Part shown: positions 1 through 8,810 of the stretch, piece after piece
Layout: each line of letters begins with the position of its first letter
Numbering within the stretch: position 1 is the stretch's first letter
Source: Rodentolepis nana
Lineage: Eukaryota > Platyhelminthes > Cestoda > Cyclophyllidea > Hymenolepididae
Length of the DNA stretch: 16,675 bases
Assembly: GCA_900617975.1 (NCBI GenBank)
Contig: UZAE01012160.1
Coordinates: 6,614-23,288 of the forward strand
Direction: 5' to 3'
Program-made: the position numbers and the translations under genes
Notes under the pieces: model-generated
Seen by the model: the letters and a program-made list of their open reading frames with translations, nothing else
The model's database searches: none
Told to the model about the DNA's origin: nothing

Positions 1-573
1 GTGTATTTCTGCTCACAGTTCACAGAAACCAAGCTGAACAAAGAATTCTCATGCTCCCTCAGACAAGCTCAATAAATTTGAGGTAACTCACCTAATTATT
101 GGAGTCATCTCATACCAAGGTTTTTGTCATAGCAAAATTTGCTTGCTTATATGTGTCTTTGTATTGCTTATATTTGTGTCATTATTCACTTTGTCTATAG
201 CACACTTGTTTAACTGAGCTGGCTCAAATTGTCTACTGCGCGTATGAACAAATTTTGATTATCTTGATACTCTGCTGTTATTGTGTTTGCTAATTCTACC
301 ATAATTTTTTTGTTTATTGAAGATGACATTTATGGCATAAATTGAAGTCTGTTTCTCTATCATCACCTTATCTTAATGAATCCTTCTTCCGATGGCCATG
401 AAGTCGATTACTTTTCCTACTAAGCCATGTCATGAAGGAATTCATTGAATGAATGACATAATTGTGAAAGAAACAAATGTGTGTCAAGCACAGAAAATAG
501 TGGAAAATATTCTGACAAAAAATTAATAAAAATTAAAATAAAAAATGATTAGCGATTCAAATTAATTTCATCA
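1..573. repeat. Dispersed long repeat, copy 1 (truncated by window start)
   Basis: The first 573 bases match 14805-15379 in the same orientation with scattered substitutions and small indels, roughly nine positions in ten by eye. Shared landmarks include a block beginning gtgtatttctgctcacag, the run agcacacttgtttaactgag, and the near-palindrome attcattgaatgaat. The match stops sharply after ttcatca in both copies. The left edge cannot be seen because the window starts there. No transposase, LTR-like ends or poly-A tail is visible, so the class is unknown. A 24-codon open stretch at the start is conserved in both copies and is followed by a donor-like GTAACT, but this is weak coding evidence. 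Confidence 0.9.
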
Positions 574-1846
574 ACAGATAAATGCAAATTGCCGTGATTT
601 TCATTTATGACTTTTATTTCATTATTATGCGCACAAAAAAGTGAATTTGTCGAATCTCATGTTGAATACCAACTATTGCATAAGTCACATTAATAGTTTC
701 ACGTCTAAAACCATAAAAATTGCCCTGAACGAATAAATGTTATACTTCGTCACCGGCTAAAATATAATTTATCCTGACTTTTTATTTAGAACACTTTTTT
801 AATTTCCCCCAAAAAACTTATATGTTTCAATGCTGATTTACAGCGCACAACTACACAACTTAAACCTGCTCAAAACGATTTTAATTTACGTCACAAAAAT
901 TGAGCAAAAAGAACTTTGATTGGCATTTCAAATTTATTTCTGAACCTACTATAATATTCAATAAAATTTTGTTTTCTTTTGCAATAAACTAAATCAAAAT
1001 TTTATGAATTAAATTTTTCTCTCAGCTTCCAATTTTAGACAAGTTCTAGTAGAATGGTATAATTATTGATTGGAGAGATGCAGAGTGCTAATTCGCTTAT
1101 TTAAAAAAAGACTCCAATAGCAATTTATGTTTCACTTTAATTTTTTTTCGACCATAGAAAAGGCGGTTGACCTTATCGAACATGATATTTCAAATTACTT
1201 CAATATTTTTCTATAGGATCTTAAAACGTAAAATAAAATATTAAAATTGATTTCATCATCATGTAGTTGTTTTGCTGGTTGAATCAAATTACAGAGACCA
1301 ATCAGAGACAATAATTGTGGAGCTGCCATGACGATATGCATGCTGGAAATTGTGTTCCCCTCACCGTGCTTCTACCTTTTATACATCCTGTCACATATTA
1401 AATTTCACAATCAACAAGACGCTTCTTGAGATATGACTTATTAAGATGTCATACTCAATGTTGAAAACCTAGTCAACAAAGTTTGGTCAAGTTTAGTACA
1501 AATTGCATTCAATTTTATCAATCAGTAAAAGAGCGTTACAAAATACAAAGTGAAACCAGATAGAACACATATACCCCAATCTATTGATCTAAATCATATC
1601 ATCCTCCATACAAAACACATGTTCATCTTTCAGAATGTCAATTTCAGTAGCAAAATACAATTAGTTGTGCAAGCACTTATGACGTGAAAATTAGGCTTTT
1701 GAAACAAACTGTGCTCCATTATCTTTAAACGCTAGCACACAATTTGTTGTGTGCTAAGAATTTTATGACGAAAATGAGTTTACTCTAGTTATTGAAGCTT
1801 AATTGGCTACGAAAGGGTGTGGTCTATTGAATTGAATTTTTTAAAG
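574..1846. other. Non-coding AT-rich region upstream of the kelch gene
   Basis: About 1.3 kb without a recognisable reading frame. Composition is strongly AT-rich with many poly-A and poly-T runs. It would hold the promoter of the kelch gene at 1847, but no convincing TATA box or initiator can be singled out in such AT-rich DNA. The one structured element is the perfect inverted repeat at 1733-1756. Confidence 0.6.
1733..1756. repeat. Perfect 10-bp inverted repeat with 4-base loop
   Basis: The arms TAGCACACAA and TTGTGTGCTA are exact reverse complements separated by TTTG. The structure lies about 90 bases upstream of the candidate start codon of the kelch gene. It could be a hairpin in a 5' leader, a palindromic protein-binding site, or chance. 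It is visible directly; any function is inference. Confidence 0.6.
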
Positions 1847-2285
1847 ATGCAATTTCCATTTGAAATCCGACAAATTGATCACGACCCCATCTCTAAATAT
1901 GCGGATGGGTTCAATTTGATGCGATTTGTCAAAACTCGTAATTGTATATTCACGTCAAACGGGAAACTTTTCTCATTCTAGACCAAAGGCGGCACTGCTA
2001 TTCCTGCCCATAAACTTGTCCTTTGTGCAAAATTCCAAACAATTAAGAACAATATCTTAATGAACAAACATGTCAACCTCTCAAATTGGAGCCGTTTTTC
2101 AAATGAGTAGGTCATTGTCCTAAACAACATTTCCAACTCATTAGCATTGTTATGGCAGTCGTCGACTTCGCCTACACTGACGAAATAATCATAAATGTTG
2201 AAAATGTTCTGGGGATATATCTGTTGGCTCACATTCTTGGCTGCCAAAAGCTGATTGACTGGTCAACGGATTTCATCAAGACAAG
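1847..2285 (+). pseudogene. Exon 1 of BTB-BACK-kelch gene: BTB domain, broken
   Basis: ATG at 1847 opens a frame that encodes a BTB/POZ domain, the Cullin-3-binding and dimerisation module of kelch proteins. Family-like pieces are IFTSNGKLF, then AIPAHKLVLCAKFQTI (the IPAHK-VL-A block typical of BTB), then after a frame change VVDFAYTDEIIINVENVLG and YLLAHILGCQKLIDWS. There is an in-frame TAG at 1979-1981. A one-base frameshift is needed near 2104-2112; without it the first frame meets TAG at 2108-2110. The exon ends at 2285 with AAG|GTTCG, phase 2. The next ATG in the corrected frame is 2152, just after the lesion, so a protein lacking most of the BTB domain is possible. AG directly precedes the ATG after a T-run, so an upstream intron or trans-splice acceptor cannot be excluded. 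Confidence 0.75.
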
Positions 2286-4327
2286 GTTCGTTTATTCTAA
2301 CTAAAATAAACAAAATTTGTGTGCGTGTGTGTGTGAACGTTAGTGGAACAGTCACTAATGTACACTTCTTCATTGTCAGACATTCTTAAAATCAATAACT
2401 ATGTAAGACGTTTTAGTGTAGTGAGTTGCCAATAGGAAAAATCGGGTCTTAATTAAAAATGAATAGTAAAACACTTTTTTTGCAAGAGATGCAAGACAAT
2501 ATCCTCCTTCATCTACCGTCCAACGTTTCTGGCACTACGACTCATGCACTAAGCCTTATTGTCTTGTAGACTTGATCGACTTAATTGGATGGAGGTTTGG
2601 TCAGCAGGTAATGTCACTTCAAACACCGATCTCATTGGCGCCTGCATACCAAGAGTAGCATATGATTTTGAAAGGTTACCCTCCACTCAGCCTTTCCTCC
2701 AACACGTGGGAGTCGACCAACTTCAACTTTTACTGCAAAGTCCTTTGATATGTGGTGGAAACGAAACAGTGAAATTCAAGGCACTCTGTACATGGTTGCG
2801 CGTCTCGACCGTGAATGCCGAAATCACTAAACGTGAAAGGCAATTCATGCATCTCCTGGAGTTCATCAACCTGAATAGATTGCTGAAAGAGTTTGTGACT
2901 GAAGTTTCAGTGGGTGGATTAGATTTCAATTTGACTGAAAATGCAAGGTACTGTCTCATTTCCATTATTGCATATTTGGTCATTTAGGAGAGTATTTCTA
3001 GACACGTTTAAGAAGTTGAAAGATTCTGTATTAGAAAGGTCTGTTCATATTTGACTGTAACACATAATGTGAAATACATACTCTACTGTGTGCTATCGTA
3101 GAACGAAATCTTTAGTCTGTGTTCATGGGCATGGAGGCAAATTTTTCAGTGGTGTCTTGAAGTCTCTTCCTGAACTATGTGGAGGAAGAACTTTTTCTTT
3201 CCCACTATTACGTCATAGATACAGCTGCACAGTTTCTTTGGATGGTTGGAGCCAAATTCAATTGCTTACTCCCAATTACTCTATTTCATTCATTGTAGGT
3301 TGTGTTTATACTCTGAGTGGTGAAAATGGGTTTTACCAAAGAATATCAAGAGTGGAAAGAATCTATCCACTAAATGGTGAAGTGACTTCTTTCCAAACAA
3401 TGATTGAAATGAGCGATATATTTTCGGGAGTAGCTCGAGATTTTGCAATTCTAGTTTTTGGTGGATATAATTGGCAAAGTGTGGAACATTTTGACTCCTG
3501 TGAGGAATTCCTACCTGCAACAAACATGTAAGAATTTTATTTTCAACTTATGTGCATTTCCAAATATTTTGTCTGAAGCCCTTTTGGACCTTTCTGAATT
3601 GTAAATACACATCTTGCATTAACCAGAGTGCCTCTCCTTTCGTTACATCTCAAGAGTTCTGAAACAACTCGCTCATTTGTACAGCTTCTTTGGTATTAAG
3701 GTATTGGTGTAAGTTGGACATTGTTCCTGTTTCGAGTTTATTTGTTTTAATATGAATTTCGATAAAAGTTTCCAACTACAAATGATAATCAAAGACATTT
3801 CAAATATGGGATGGCCAGTCGTTTAATCATTCAGTTTGACAAGTTTTGAGAAGTCAAGTACATCTTCATATACAAATACAGATGATTGACTTGATCTGGT
3901 TTCAAGCTTAATTGCACAAATTGCCGATAAGGAAACACTCAGTAACACTCGCAGGTATCGGAGCAACAAATATTACTCGAATTTTTCATATTTTCTTATT
4001 GTTTTTAGGTGGAGGAAACTCCCACCAGTGCCAACGCTCAGGTACGCCACGGGAGCAGCACATATACCCGGTGTTGGTGACATAGTTGTTGGTGGGTATG
4101 CAAGAACAGCACATGGTGACCGGTGTGTCAACATTGCGAAAATCCTTTTGACAACATCATCGTCACTAGGGCATGCAGGCAGTTGGTGTGAAATCACTCG
4201 TATGCTTCATTCGAGGGTATCTCCATCAGCAGAATTTTTCAGTGGTAAAGTATACGTCGCTAGTGGTACGACTTCTGTGGAGATGGTGCCCTTATTTCCT
4301 GAAGACCTTCTCAGCGGACTTAAGTGA
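2152..4327 (+). CDS. Kelch-like protein (BTB-BACK-kelch family), five exons, 5' end damaged
   Basis: Gene model: exon 1 1847-2285 (broken BTB; restart ATG 2152), exon 2 2570-2947 (BACK), exon 3 2988-3038, exon 4 3102-3527 and exon 5 4009-4327 (kelch blades), stop TGA at 4325-4327. Introns are 284, 40, 63 and 481 bases, all GT-AG and all phase 2. Exons 2-5 plus the split arginine codon give exactly 392 codons including the stop, with no internal stop. With exon 1 the protein would be about 535 residues, slightly shorter than the roughly 570-600 usual for the family. BTB-BACK-kelch proteins commonly act as substrate adaptors of Cullin-3 E3 ligases or bind actin. The blades here are divergent and the substrate is unknown. 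Intact exons 2-5 beside a damaged exon 1 suggest recent inactivation, a sequence error, or use of ATG 2152. Confidence 0.8.
2570..2947 (+). CDS. Exon 2: BACK domain of kelch gene
   Basis: The exon starts after the acceptor CTTGTAG and completes an arginine codon split as AG|A. It begins LDRLNWMEVW and contains the BACK-domain pattern: LIGACIPRVAYDFERL, then FLQHV and LQLLLQSPLI, then KFKALCTWL, with a helical stretch FMHLLEFINLNRLLKEFV near the end. BACK sits between BTB and kelch and orients the substrate-binding propeller. The exon ends at AATGCAAG|GTACTG. Reading on without splicing runs to a stop in the 40-base intron, which supports the splice. Length is 378 bases, a multiple of three, phase 2 on both sides. 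Confidence 0.85.
2988..3038 (+). CDS. Exon 3: 51-base linker exon of kelch gene
   Basis: This tiny exon is bounded by the acceptor CATTTAG and the donor AAAG|GTCTGT. It supplies 17 codons (RVFLDTFKKLKDSVLE plus split arginines at both ends) joining BACK to the first kelch blade. It is inferred from frame continuity: skipping or including it keeps the frame because it is 51 bases and phase 2 on both sides, so including it rests on splice-site quality. A transcript read would settle it. Confidence 0.6.
3102..3527 (+). CDS. Exon 4: first kelch blades
   Basis: Begins after the acceptor CTATCGTAG and completes an arginine codon. Visible kelch features are SLVCVHGHGG at the start, VGCVYTLSGENGFYQRISRV followed by ERIYPLNGEVTSF, and FAILVFGGYNWQSVEHFDS, whose FGGYN...VE is the classic end of one blade and start of the next. 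It ends ACAAACAT|GTAAG, phase 2. The intact frame runs 142 codons. The first blade is poorly matched to consensus, so the propeller is divergent. Confidence 0.85.
4009..4327 (+). CDS. Exon 5: last kelch blades and stop
   Basis: Begins after GTTTTTAG; the split codon AT|G is methionine, followed by WRKLPPVPTLRYATGAAHIP, an excellent kelch strand (W-x-x-L-P-P...R). Next come GDIVVGGYA, then a long loop, then WCEITRM and FFSGKVYVASGTTSVEMV, another blade end. The frame stops at TGA 4325-4327. Only part of a six-blade propeller is recognisable by eye. The 3' untranslated region has a canonical AATAAA 97 bases after the stop. Confidence 0.85.
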
Positions 4328-4423
4328 TTAATGCCTTTTTTCAACCAACTTCGATAATCTCTATTAATGGAAGTCTTCTGTTTGGCAGTGAGTCAAGTTT
4401 ACTTATTACAGTCTTGTTTTGAA

Positions 4424-4429
4424 AATAAA
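4424..4429 (+). promoter_or_regulatory. Candidate polyadenylation signal AATAAA of kelch gene
   Basis: An exact AATAAA lies 97 bases after the stop codon at 4325-4327, a normal distance for an animal 3' untranslated region. In AT-rich DNA this hexamer is common by chance, so position is the main support. Confidence 0.45.
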
Positions 4430-5225
4430 TGGAAATATTTTCTTGGGTTAGAAATTGACTTATGCCTACAACGGGATTAACGTCTCACAAATAGGAAAAT
4501 TTTCAATTTGACAATAAGAGTTCACAGCGTTAATTTTTTAAATTAATGTAATAAGTATAGTAATTTCTTGACAACGGAAATAATATAAGTACAGTTTGCA
4601 TACGATTTCTTCCTTTGGAACTCAATACAATTTAATATTCTTAATTTAAATACGGCTTAATAAACCTTACCCTGCAGAAATCAATTTGCTTTAAAGTGTC
4701 AATTCAAATCGAAATTTATTTCTAACCAGATTTTACAGTGTTCTTTGCTGAAGGCTCTAAAGATCACTGGTACTTTTGCATTGACAACTCGTGATGAAAG
4801 GAAAGCAAAATGAGTAGATTTTGTTACTTCTAATATCCAATCGCATTCATCACTGATTTGTTGGGAGATTTAGATAAGCAATCTTGAATTGCGACTTAAT
4901 AGAATCACTATCCAAAATATTGGGGACTTAGCAAAATAAAGGAGATTCTGTTGCCTGCAGGGTTATAGCAGGCGATGATACAGACGCCACATTTTTTTCC
5001 AACTAAACTACATAACATACAGTAAGTTCATATCAGTGTTGCTTTGAGTACTTTGATCACTTAGTTAAATTGAGTGGTAAAGCAATTTTCTTCCACTAAA
5101 ATGCAATTGCCTAAAATTGAATTCTGTCAGCATGTTGTAGAAAAAACAGCAATCACCTGACTCAACTCAAGGTCAGTCATTTGAATGCATTAGTCAAATA
5201 TGATAATATTTTCTCTTAACTGCAG
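4430..5225. other. Intergenic, no gene seen
   Basis: About 800 AT-rich bases with no open frame resembling a protein family. A short stem (CCTGC...GCAGG-like) occurs around 4953-4972 and was not judged meaningful. The stretch ends in a good acceptor (TCTTAACTGCAG) that opens the kelch fragment at 5226. Confidence 0.5.
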
Positions 5226-5317
5226 CTTGCGAAGGAAGAATATATGAGTTGCAATTCAACCAAGACAACAAGGTAAGCTTCGTGTCATTGAAACTCAATG
5301 AATGGACCAATTGCTAA
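5226..5317 (+). pseudogene. Orphan kelch-exon fragment (copy A)
   Basis: After the acceptor ending at 5225 the frame reads CEGRIYELQFNQDNKVSF then VSLKLNEW before a stop at 5315-5317. It resembles the middle of exon 4 of the gene upstream (ERIYPLNGEVTSF), where a blade ends and the next strand begins. It also matches the fragment at 10859-10943 at the DNA level (GAAGGAA...ATGAGTTGC...TTCAA.CAAG.CAA..AGGT.AGCTT). No BTB, BACK or neighbouring blade was found within reach, so it is probably a remnant of a duplicated gene. A donor-like AAG|GTAAGC sits inside at 5273, so part may once have been exon and part intron. Confidence 0.5.
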
Positions 5318-6021
5318 TCCGAACCTACGTACTGTTAATTTAGAACTCATCAGGAGCAGTGTGTACTTGGAAGTTGATTTCTGATTTGGGCGAAATGGGA
5401 ATATATCAATTCCTGAAGGTAACTGATCTCCCCTGATGCGTTTCCTTTCCTCCAATCTACAGCTGCTACTGTCTCGCTAGCGAACCGGTGTTAGAAAGTG
5501 ACTGCAACATTTTAAAAATAAACATATAATGAATACATATATATTTCCTTATGTATAAATTGAACAATAAAATTTAGATATTAAAAATACTCTTCTCATT
5601 TTACTGAAATTCAGTTTAGTTTAAGAAACGGGAAGATTGCAATGATGTAAAGAAGTAAGCAACATCAAAAATCAAATATATTTATTATTTATATTGAAAA
5701 ATTAAATATGATTTACATTTAGATTGTGCAGAGAGAGACAATTAAGAGGTGATTGAATATTGATCAGTTCAGAGACCGTCTCAGCCAATCAACCTTCTAT
5801 ATTCATTCAAGTTGTGTTGAATGTTCTAACTAATCACAGTTGCAGTGAGAATAATTTGCAATCAGCATTTCTCAAATCAAACGCTCTTTTGACATAAAAT
5901 CGGCTCTTGACAAATATATCATCCTTGTGTGGGAATGACGCTAAAAGTTTGGTCAAACAAGCTCATCACCTCAACTAATGATTATACTACTCGCATTAGT
6001 TTCAATAGTGCCTCATTATCA
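5318..6021. other. Intergenic, no gene seen
   Basis: About 700 bases without a supported gene. One open stretch around 5360-5417 (WKLISDLGEMGIYQFLK, followed by GTAACT) looks exon-like but matches no family I know. Bases 5407-5443 weakly match the minus strand of the 70-base repeat at 6232-6302. Confidence 0.45.
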
Positions 6022-6092
6022 TTAAAAATGTTGATCCGACTATGAAAAATGAGGCAGGGAAGATAAGTCACCTTCAAAAGTTGCAAGCGGTG
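6022..6092. repeat. 70-bp direct repeat, copy 1
   Basis: The unit, including gttgatccgacta and gaggcagggaagataagtca and ending ttgcaagcggtg, recurs exactly 210 bases downstream with two substitutions and no indel after its first bases. The 140 bases between the copies are unrelated to either. No coding role is evident. Confidence 0.9.
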
Positions 6093-6231
6093 TCTGACTG
6101 TCTGCCTCTTTTATATCTTTGAATCACTCTTATGTTCCATCCCCCCTCTCGACTTTTCAATTTTTATTTTTCAACTTATTCACAAGAAAATGAATGTTTT
6201 TTATATTTCCTAGACACGAGTTAATAGATCT

Positions 6232-6302
6232 TAAAAAATGTTGATCCGACTATAAAAAATGAGGCAGGGAAGATAAGTCACCTTCAGAAGTTGCAAGCGG
6301 TG
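6232..6302. repeat. 70-bp direct repeat, copy 2
   Basis: Second copy of the unit at 6022-6092, nearly identical, which implies a recent local duplication or gene conversion compared with the other, more diverged repeats in the window. Confidence 0.9.
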
Positions 6303-6861
6303 GGTGTAATCGAATTCAGAAATCAATTTCCAATATTAAACCGGCCTTAAGAAGTTCTGAACTAACAGTCAACAGAGCTTGAAAAATAATTTTTACTTCC
6401 ATGCGGTTTTATCGCCACAAATTGCTATAATTCAGATTTCACTACTACTTTCTTTTTCAATAAACTTTGAGTGGAGTCTGGTGAACGCTGTTATTCAAAA
6501 GCATGTTTCCTCAATCCAGTTATTTTTCCTTACACTTTGAGCATGAAAAATAAATTAAACAACAAATTTTCTAATTGATCAATACGCTCAAATCAACAGT
6601 GGTAGAAACCCACTGAAAAATATGTTGACATGAAAGTTCTACAGGTTGAATCAAGACAAAAATATCTTCATTCATTAAAAAATCAACAACTTGATGCTTG
6701 CGTTCCTATCCCATTGACTGATCTTCATACGATTATCAGTTGTAAATGTTGGATTAACTGATCACACTATTGCTAACTATACTACCACAATGGACTAAAA
6801 TTTTTTTAATGGTCAGTTCTGAACTGTGCCATTTCTAATAGCGAAATTGTCAACTTTCCTT
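6303..6861. other. Intergenic, no gene seen
   Basis: About 560 AT-rich bases with no supported coding frame, RNA gene or repeat. Confidence 0.5.
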
Positions 6862-7120
6862 TGCTGTGACAAAATGACTGCCATCAATCACGCATTTACG
6901 CCATTTTATCGCCTTTATGTCACCTGAAGCTCATTTCCATGAATTTTCTGTCCTCATTTTTTATTTGCCTTTATATTGCTCCTCTGCTTTGTCCACCTCA
7001 CTTTCATTGTGTTCATTAAAAACACACAACTAACAAGGCGTCTTGTGAACCATCGTTTCATTCCAAGAAGTTGGAAGGCAGGCGCCAAATCCACTAAAGT
7101 CGAGGAAAATTTTTCAAAGA
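6862..7120 (+). pseudogene. Degraded membrane-anchor peptide family, copy 1
   Basis: The frame starting with ATG at 6874 reads MTAINHAFTPFYRLYVT, meets TGA at 6925 and 6940, then continues as IFCPHFLFAFILLLCF and FVHLTFIVFI (hydrophobic). It then gives TQLTRRLVNHRFIPRSWKAG and KSTKVEENF. The same DNA and peptide blocks occur on the minus strand at 8063-8520 and 8811-9362 (shared R-H/L-x-x-R-F/I-I-P core after the hydrophobic stretch). The layout suggests a type II membrane or signal-anchored protein: short N-terminus, one membrane segment, basic extracellular or luminal part. I do not recognise the family. Two nonsense codons and indels relative to the other copies mark it as dead. The open part, 6943 to 7179, could still be read as a short peptide. 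Confidence 0.5.
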
Positions 7121-7189
7121 ATAGAAATGGTAAAATTCTCATATGGAAATGGATGAAATTAAGATCATCCTTTAAATGAGATCAATTAG

Positions 7190-8062
7190 CACCTGAGTAG
7201 AAAGTTGAGAGATATCGTTTTAGGATAATCTTTACAAATCTTTCAAATTGAATTGTCACCATCCTCATACCCCCACCCTCGCTTAACAAAAGTTGGTCAT
7301 TAACATATTTGATGCTTCCACTCTTTCTGATTCGCTCGGCTCTTCCACTGGTCGGAGAAATTTCTATTTTGTTTGTGCGGAGTCTTTCTTAATTGGACAG
7401 GTCAAAAAGCAAGAATTAATGAAATACCAAAAGACTGGAATACGATTGAAAACGTTGATTTTCTTGCATATAATACAATCAATCTTTCCTTTCGAATTCA
7501 TGAGCTTGGATATGTGCGCATATTCTAAGTGGATATTTTCCGTTTGTGGTGCTATTCCAAGTTTTAATCTTCATTAAGGGCTGAGATTTGCTTTTCCCTA
7601 TTCAGAGCCTTTGGTGCTGTCAATCTTAGCCTCTGGTTAGCCAAGAATAAAGAGACTTATTTGAGATGAGAATTGTTGGATCCATTTGTGCTATATTGAC
7701 GGAACTCAAATTCGGCCCAACTCGATTGCTTCTCTTTGTTTCCTATCTTTATTGTCTAAACACAGTTTATCTGTGCTTGGATTGTCTCAGAATCGCGAAC
7801 AAAGTAACAATAACCGCCTTTGTTCTTTTCATGAATATATCAATATAACGATATTTTACCCACGTGGCTGTCCAATGTTCATTTATGGTTTTTATTAGAA
7901 AAAGGAATATTTAAGGCACTGCTTTCCGAAACGAACTTGATTACAGATTGAAAGTGTATCCTCTGTCACCCCCACTATCCTCTTTCAGGCCACCATTGGT
8001 TATTTTTGGTAGTTTATCCTGAAGAAATCACAACTGCAAAAATCTAATTTCGTTTAAAAATG
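7190..8062. other. Intergenic, no supported gene
   Basis: Several short open frames exist on the plus strand (7293-7577, 7666-7848, 7686-7898) but none has a recognisable motif, a bracketing splice pattern, or a homologous copy in the window. They are treated as chance frames, and no function is assigned. Confidence 0.45.
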
Positions 8063-8520
8063 GTTCATTTTACATTCTTATTCATAGTTGTCTATAAAAT
8101 CAGGTGACCTTCCTATCGTTGTTGCAGTGCCATGGGATCACCTTGACACAGTGATTACGTCTGCCTTCAGCAGTTCAAGTTAGCGCTTTCGAGCTTTCCT
8201 GCTTCCAGTTCCGCCAATTTAAGTCCTGCTTTATGCTCGCTAGCACATTCTGGAATGAAACGACGGTCCATAAGGTGCCATGCTTGTTGTGTCAAATAAA
8301 TACAATGAAAGCGCAGTGAAGAAAAAGCAGAAGAGCAGTAGGAAGGCAAAGGAAAAGAATGAGGACAGCAAATTTCTTGCAAATGGGCTTCAGGCGACAT
8401 AATGACGCCAATGCGTGACGGATAGCAGTCGTTTTGTCATCGCTTGGAGCAAGGAAATGAGGATGAATACCAACTTGAAATTCACAAAATCTAAGCGAAG
8501 TCATAGAAATGGTCAAACAC
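8063..8520 (-). pseudogene. Degraded membrane-anchor peptide family, copy 2
   Basis: Read on the minus strand, one frame (8516 down to 8292) gives DKTTAIRHALASLCRLKP, a basic CKK, then a long hydrophobic run VLILFLCLPTALLLFLH ending FIVFI and a stop. A second frame overlapping it (8400 down to 8167) supplies the downstream part QQAWHLMDRRFIPECASEHK, AGLKLAELEAGKLES and a stop. Aligning with copy 3 and copy 1 shows both belong to one ancestral frame broken by an indel right after FIVFI. The family is unknown. This is the best preserved copy for the membrane segment. Confidence 0.55.
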
Positions 8521-8810
8521 TTTGGTTAATGCAATAAAAACAAATAAGGTTAGACCACTTGGTCACGGTTTCTTTACCACAGACTTGCATCAAATTATTT
8601 ATTACTACTTTTATGCATTCAGTAAGAGGAGAAAAAGCCGCGAATGATACCAAATTCTCTATTAAATATTTCTATATAAACGCATTCCAAAAGTATTAGC
8701 ACGTTTCAAGACCAATTTATGGCAATATTTCATGATCAAAGTTAACTGATTCTCAGCTTGGAAAATTCAATGAAATATTATTTGCAAATAATCAAGATCC
8801 AATCTAAATT

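Noticed and set aside
1978..2247. Minus-strand open frame of 89 codons
   Set aside because: It is the antisense shadow of the BTB exon, whose plus-strand peptide is clearly recognisable.
2321..2336. Microsatellite (TG)n
   Set aside because: Only a short interrupted run (gtgtgcgtgtgtgtgtg) in intron 1, too short to annotate.
2723..2983. Minus-strand open frame opposite the BACK exon
   Set aside because: Antisense shadow; the plus strand has domain-level support and splice continuity.
3290..3523. Minus-strand frame opposite kelch exon 4
   Set aside because: Antisense shadow of a well-supported kelch exon.
3973..4197. Minus-strand frame opposite kelch exon 5
   Set aside because: It crosses the intron-exon boundary and mirrors the kelch frame, with no motif of its own.
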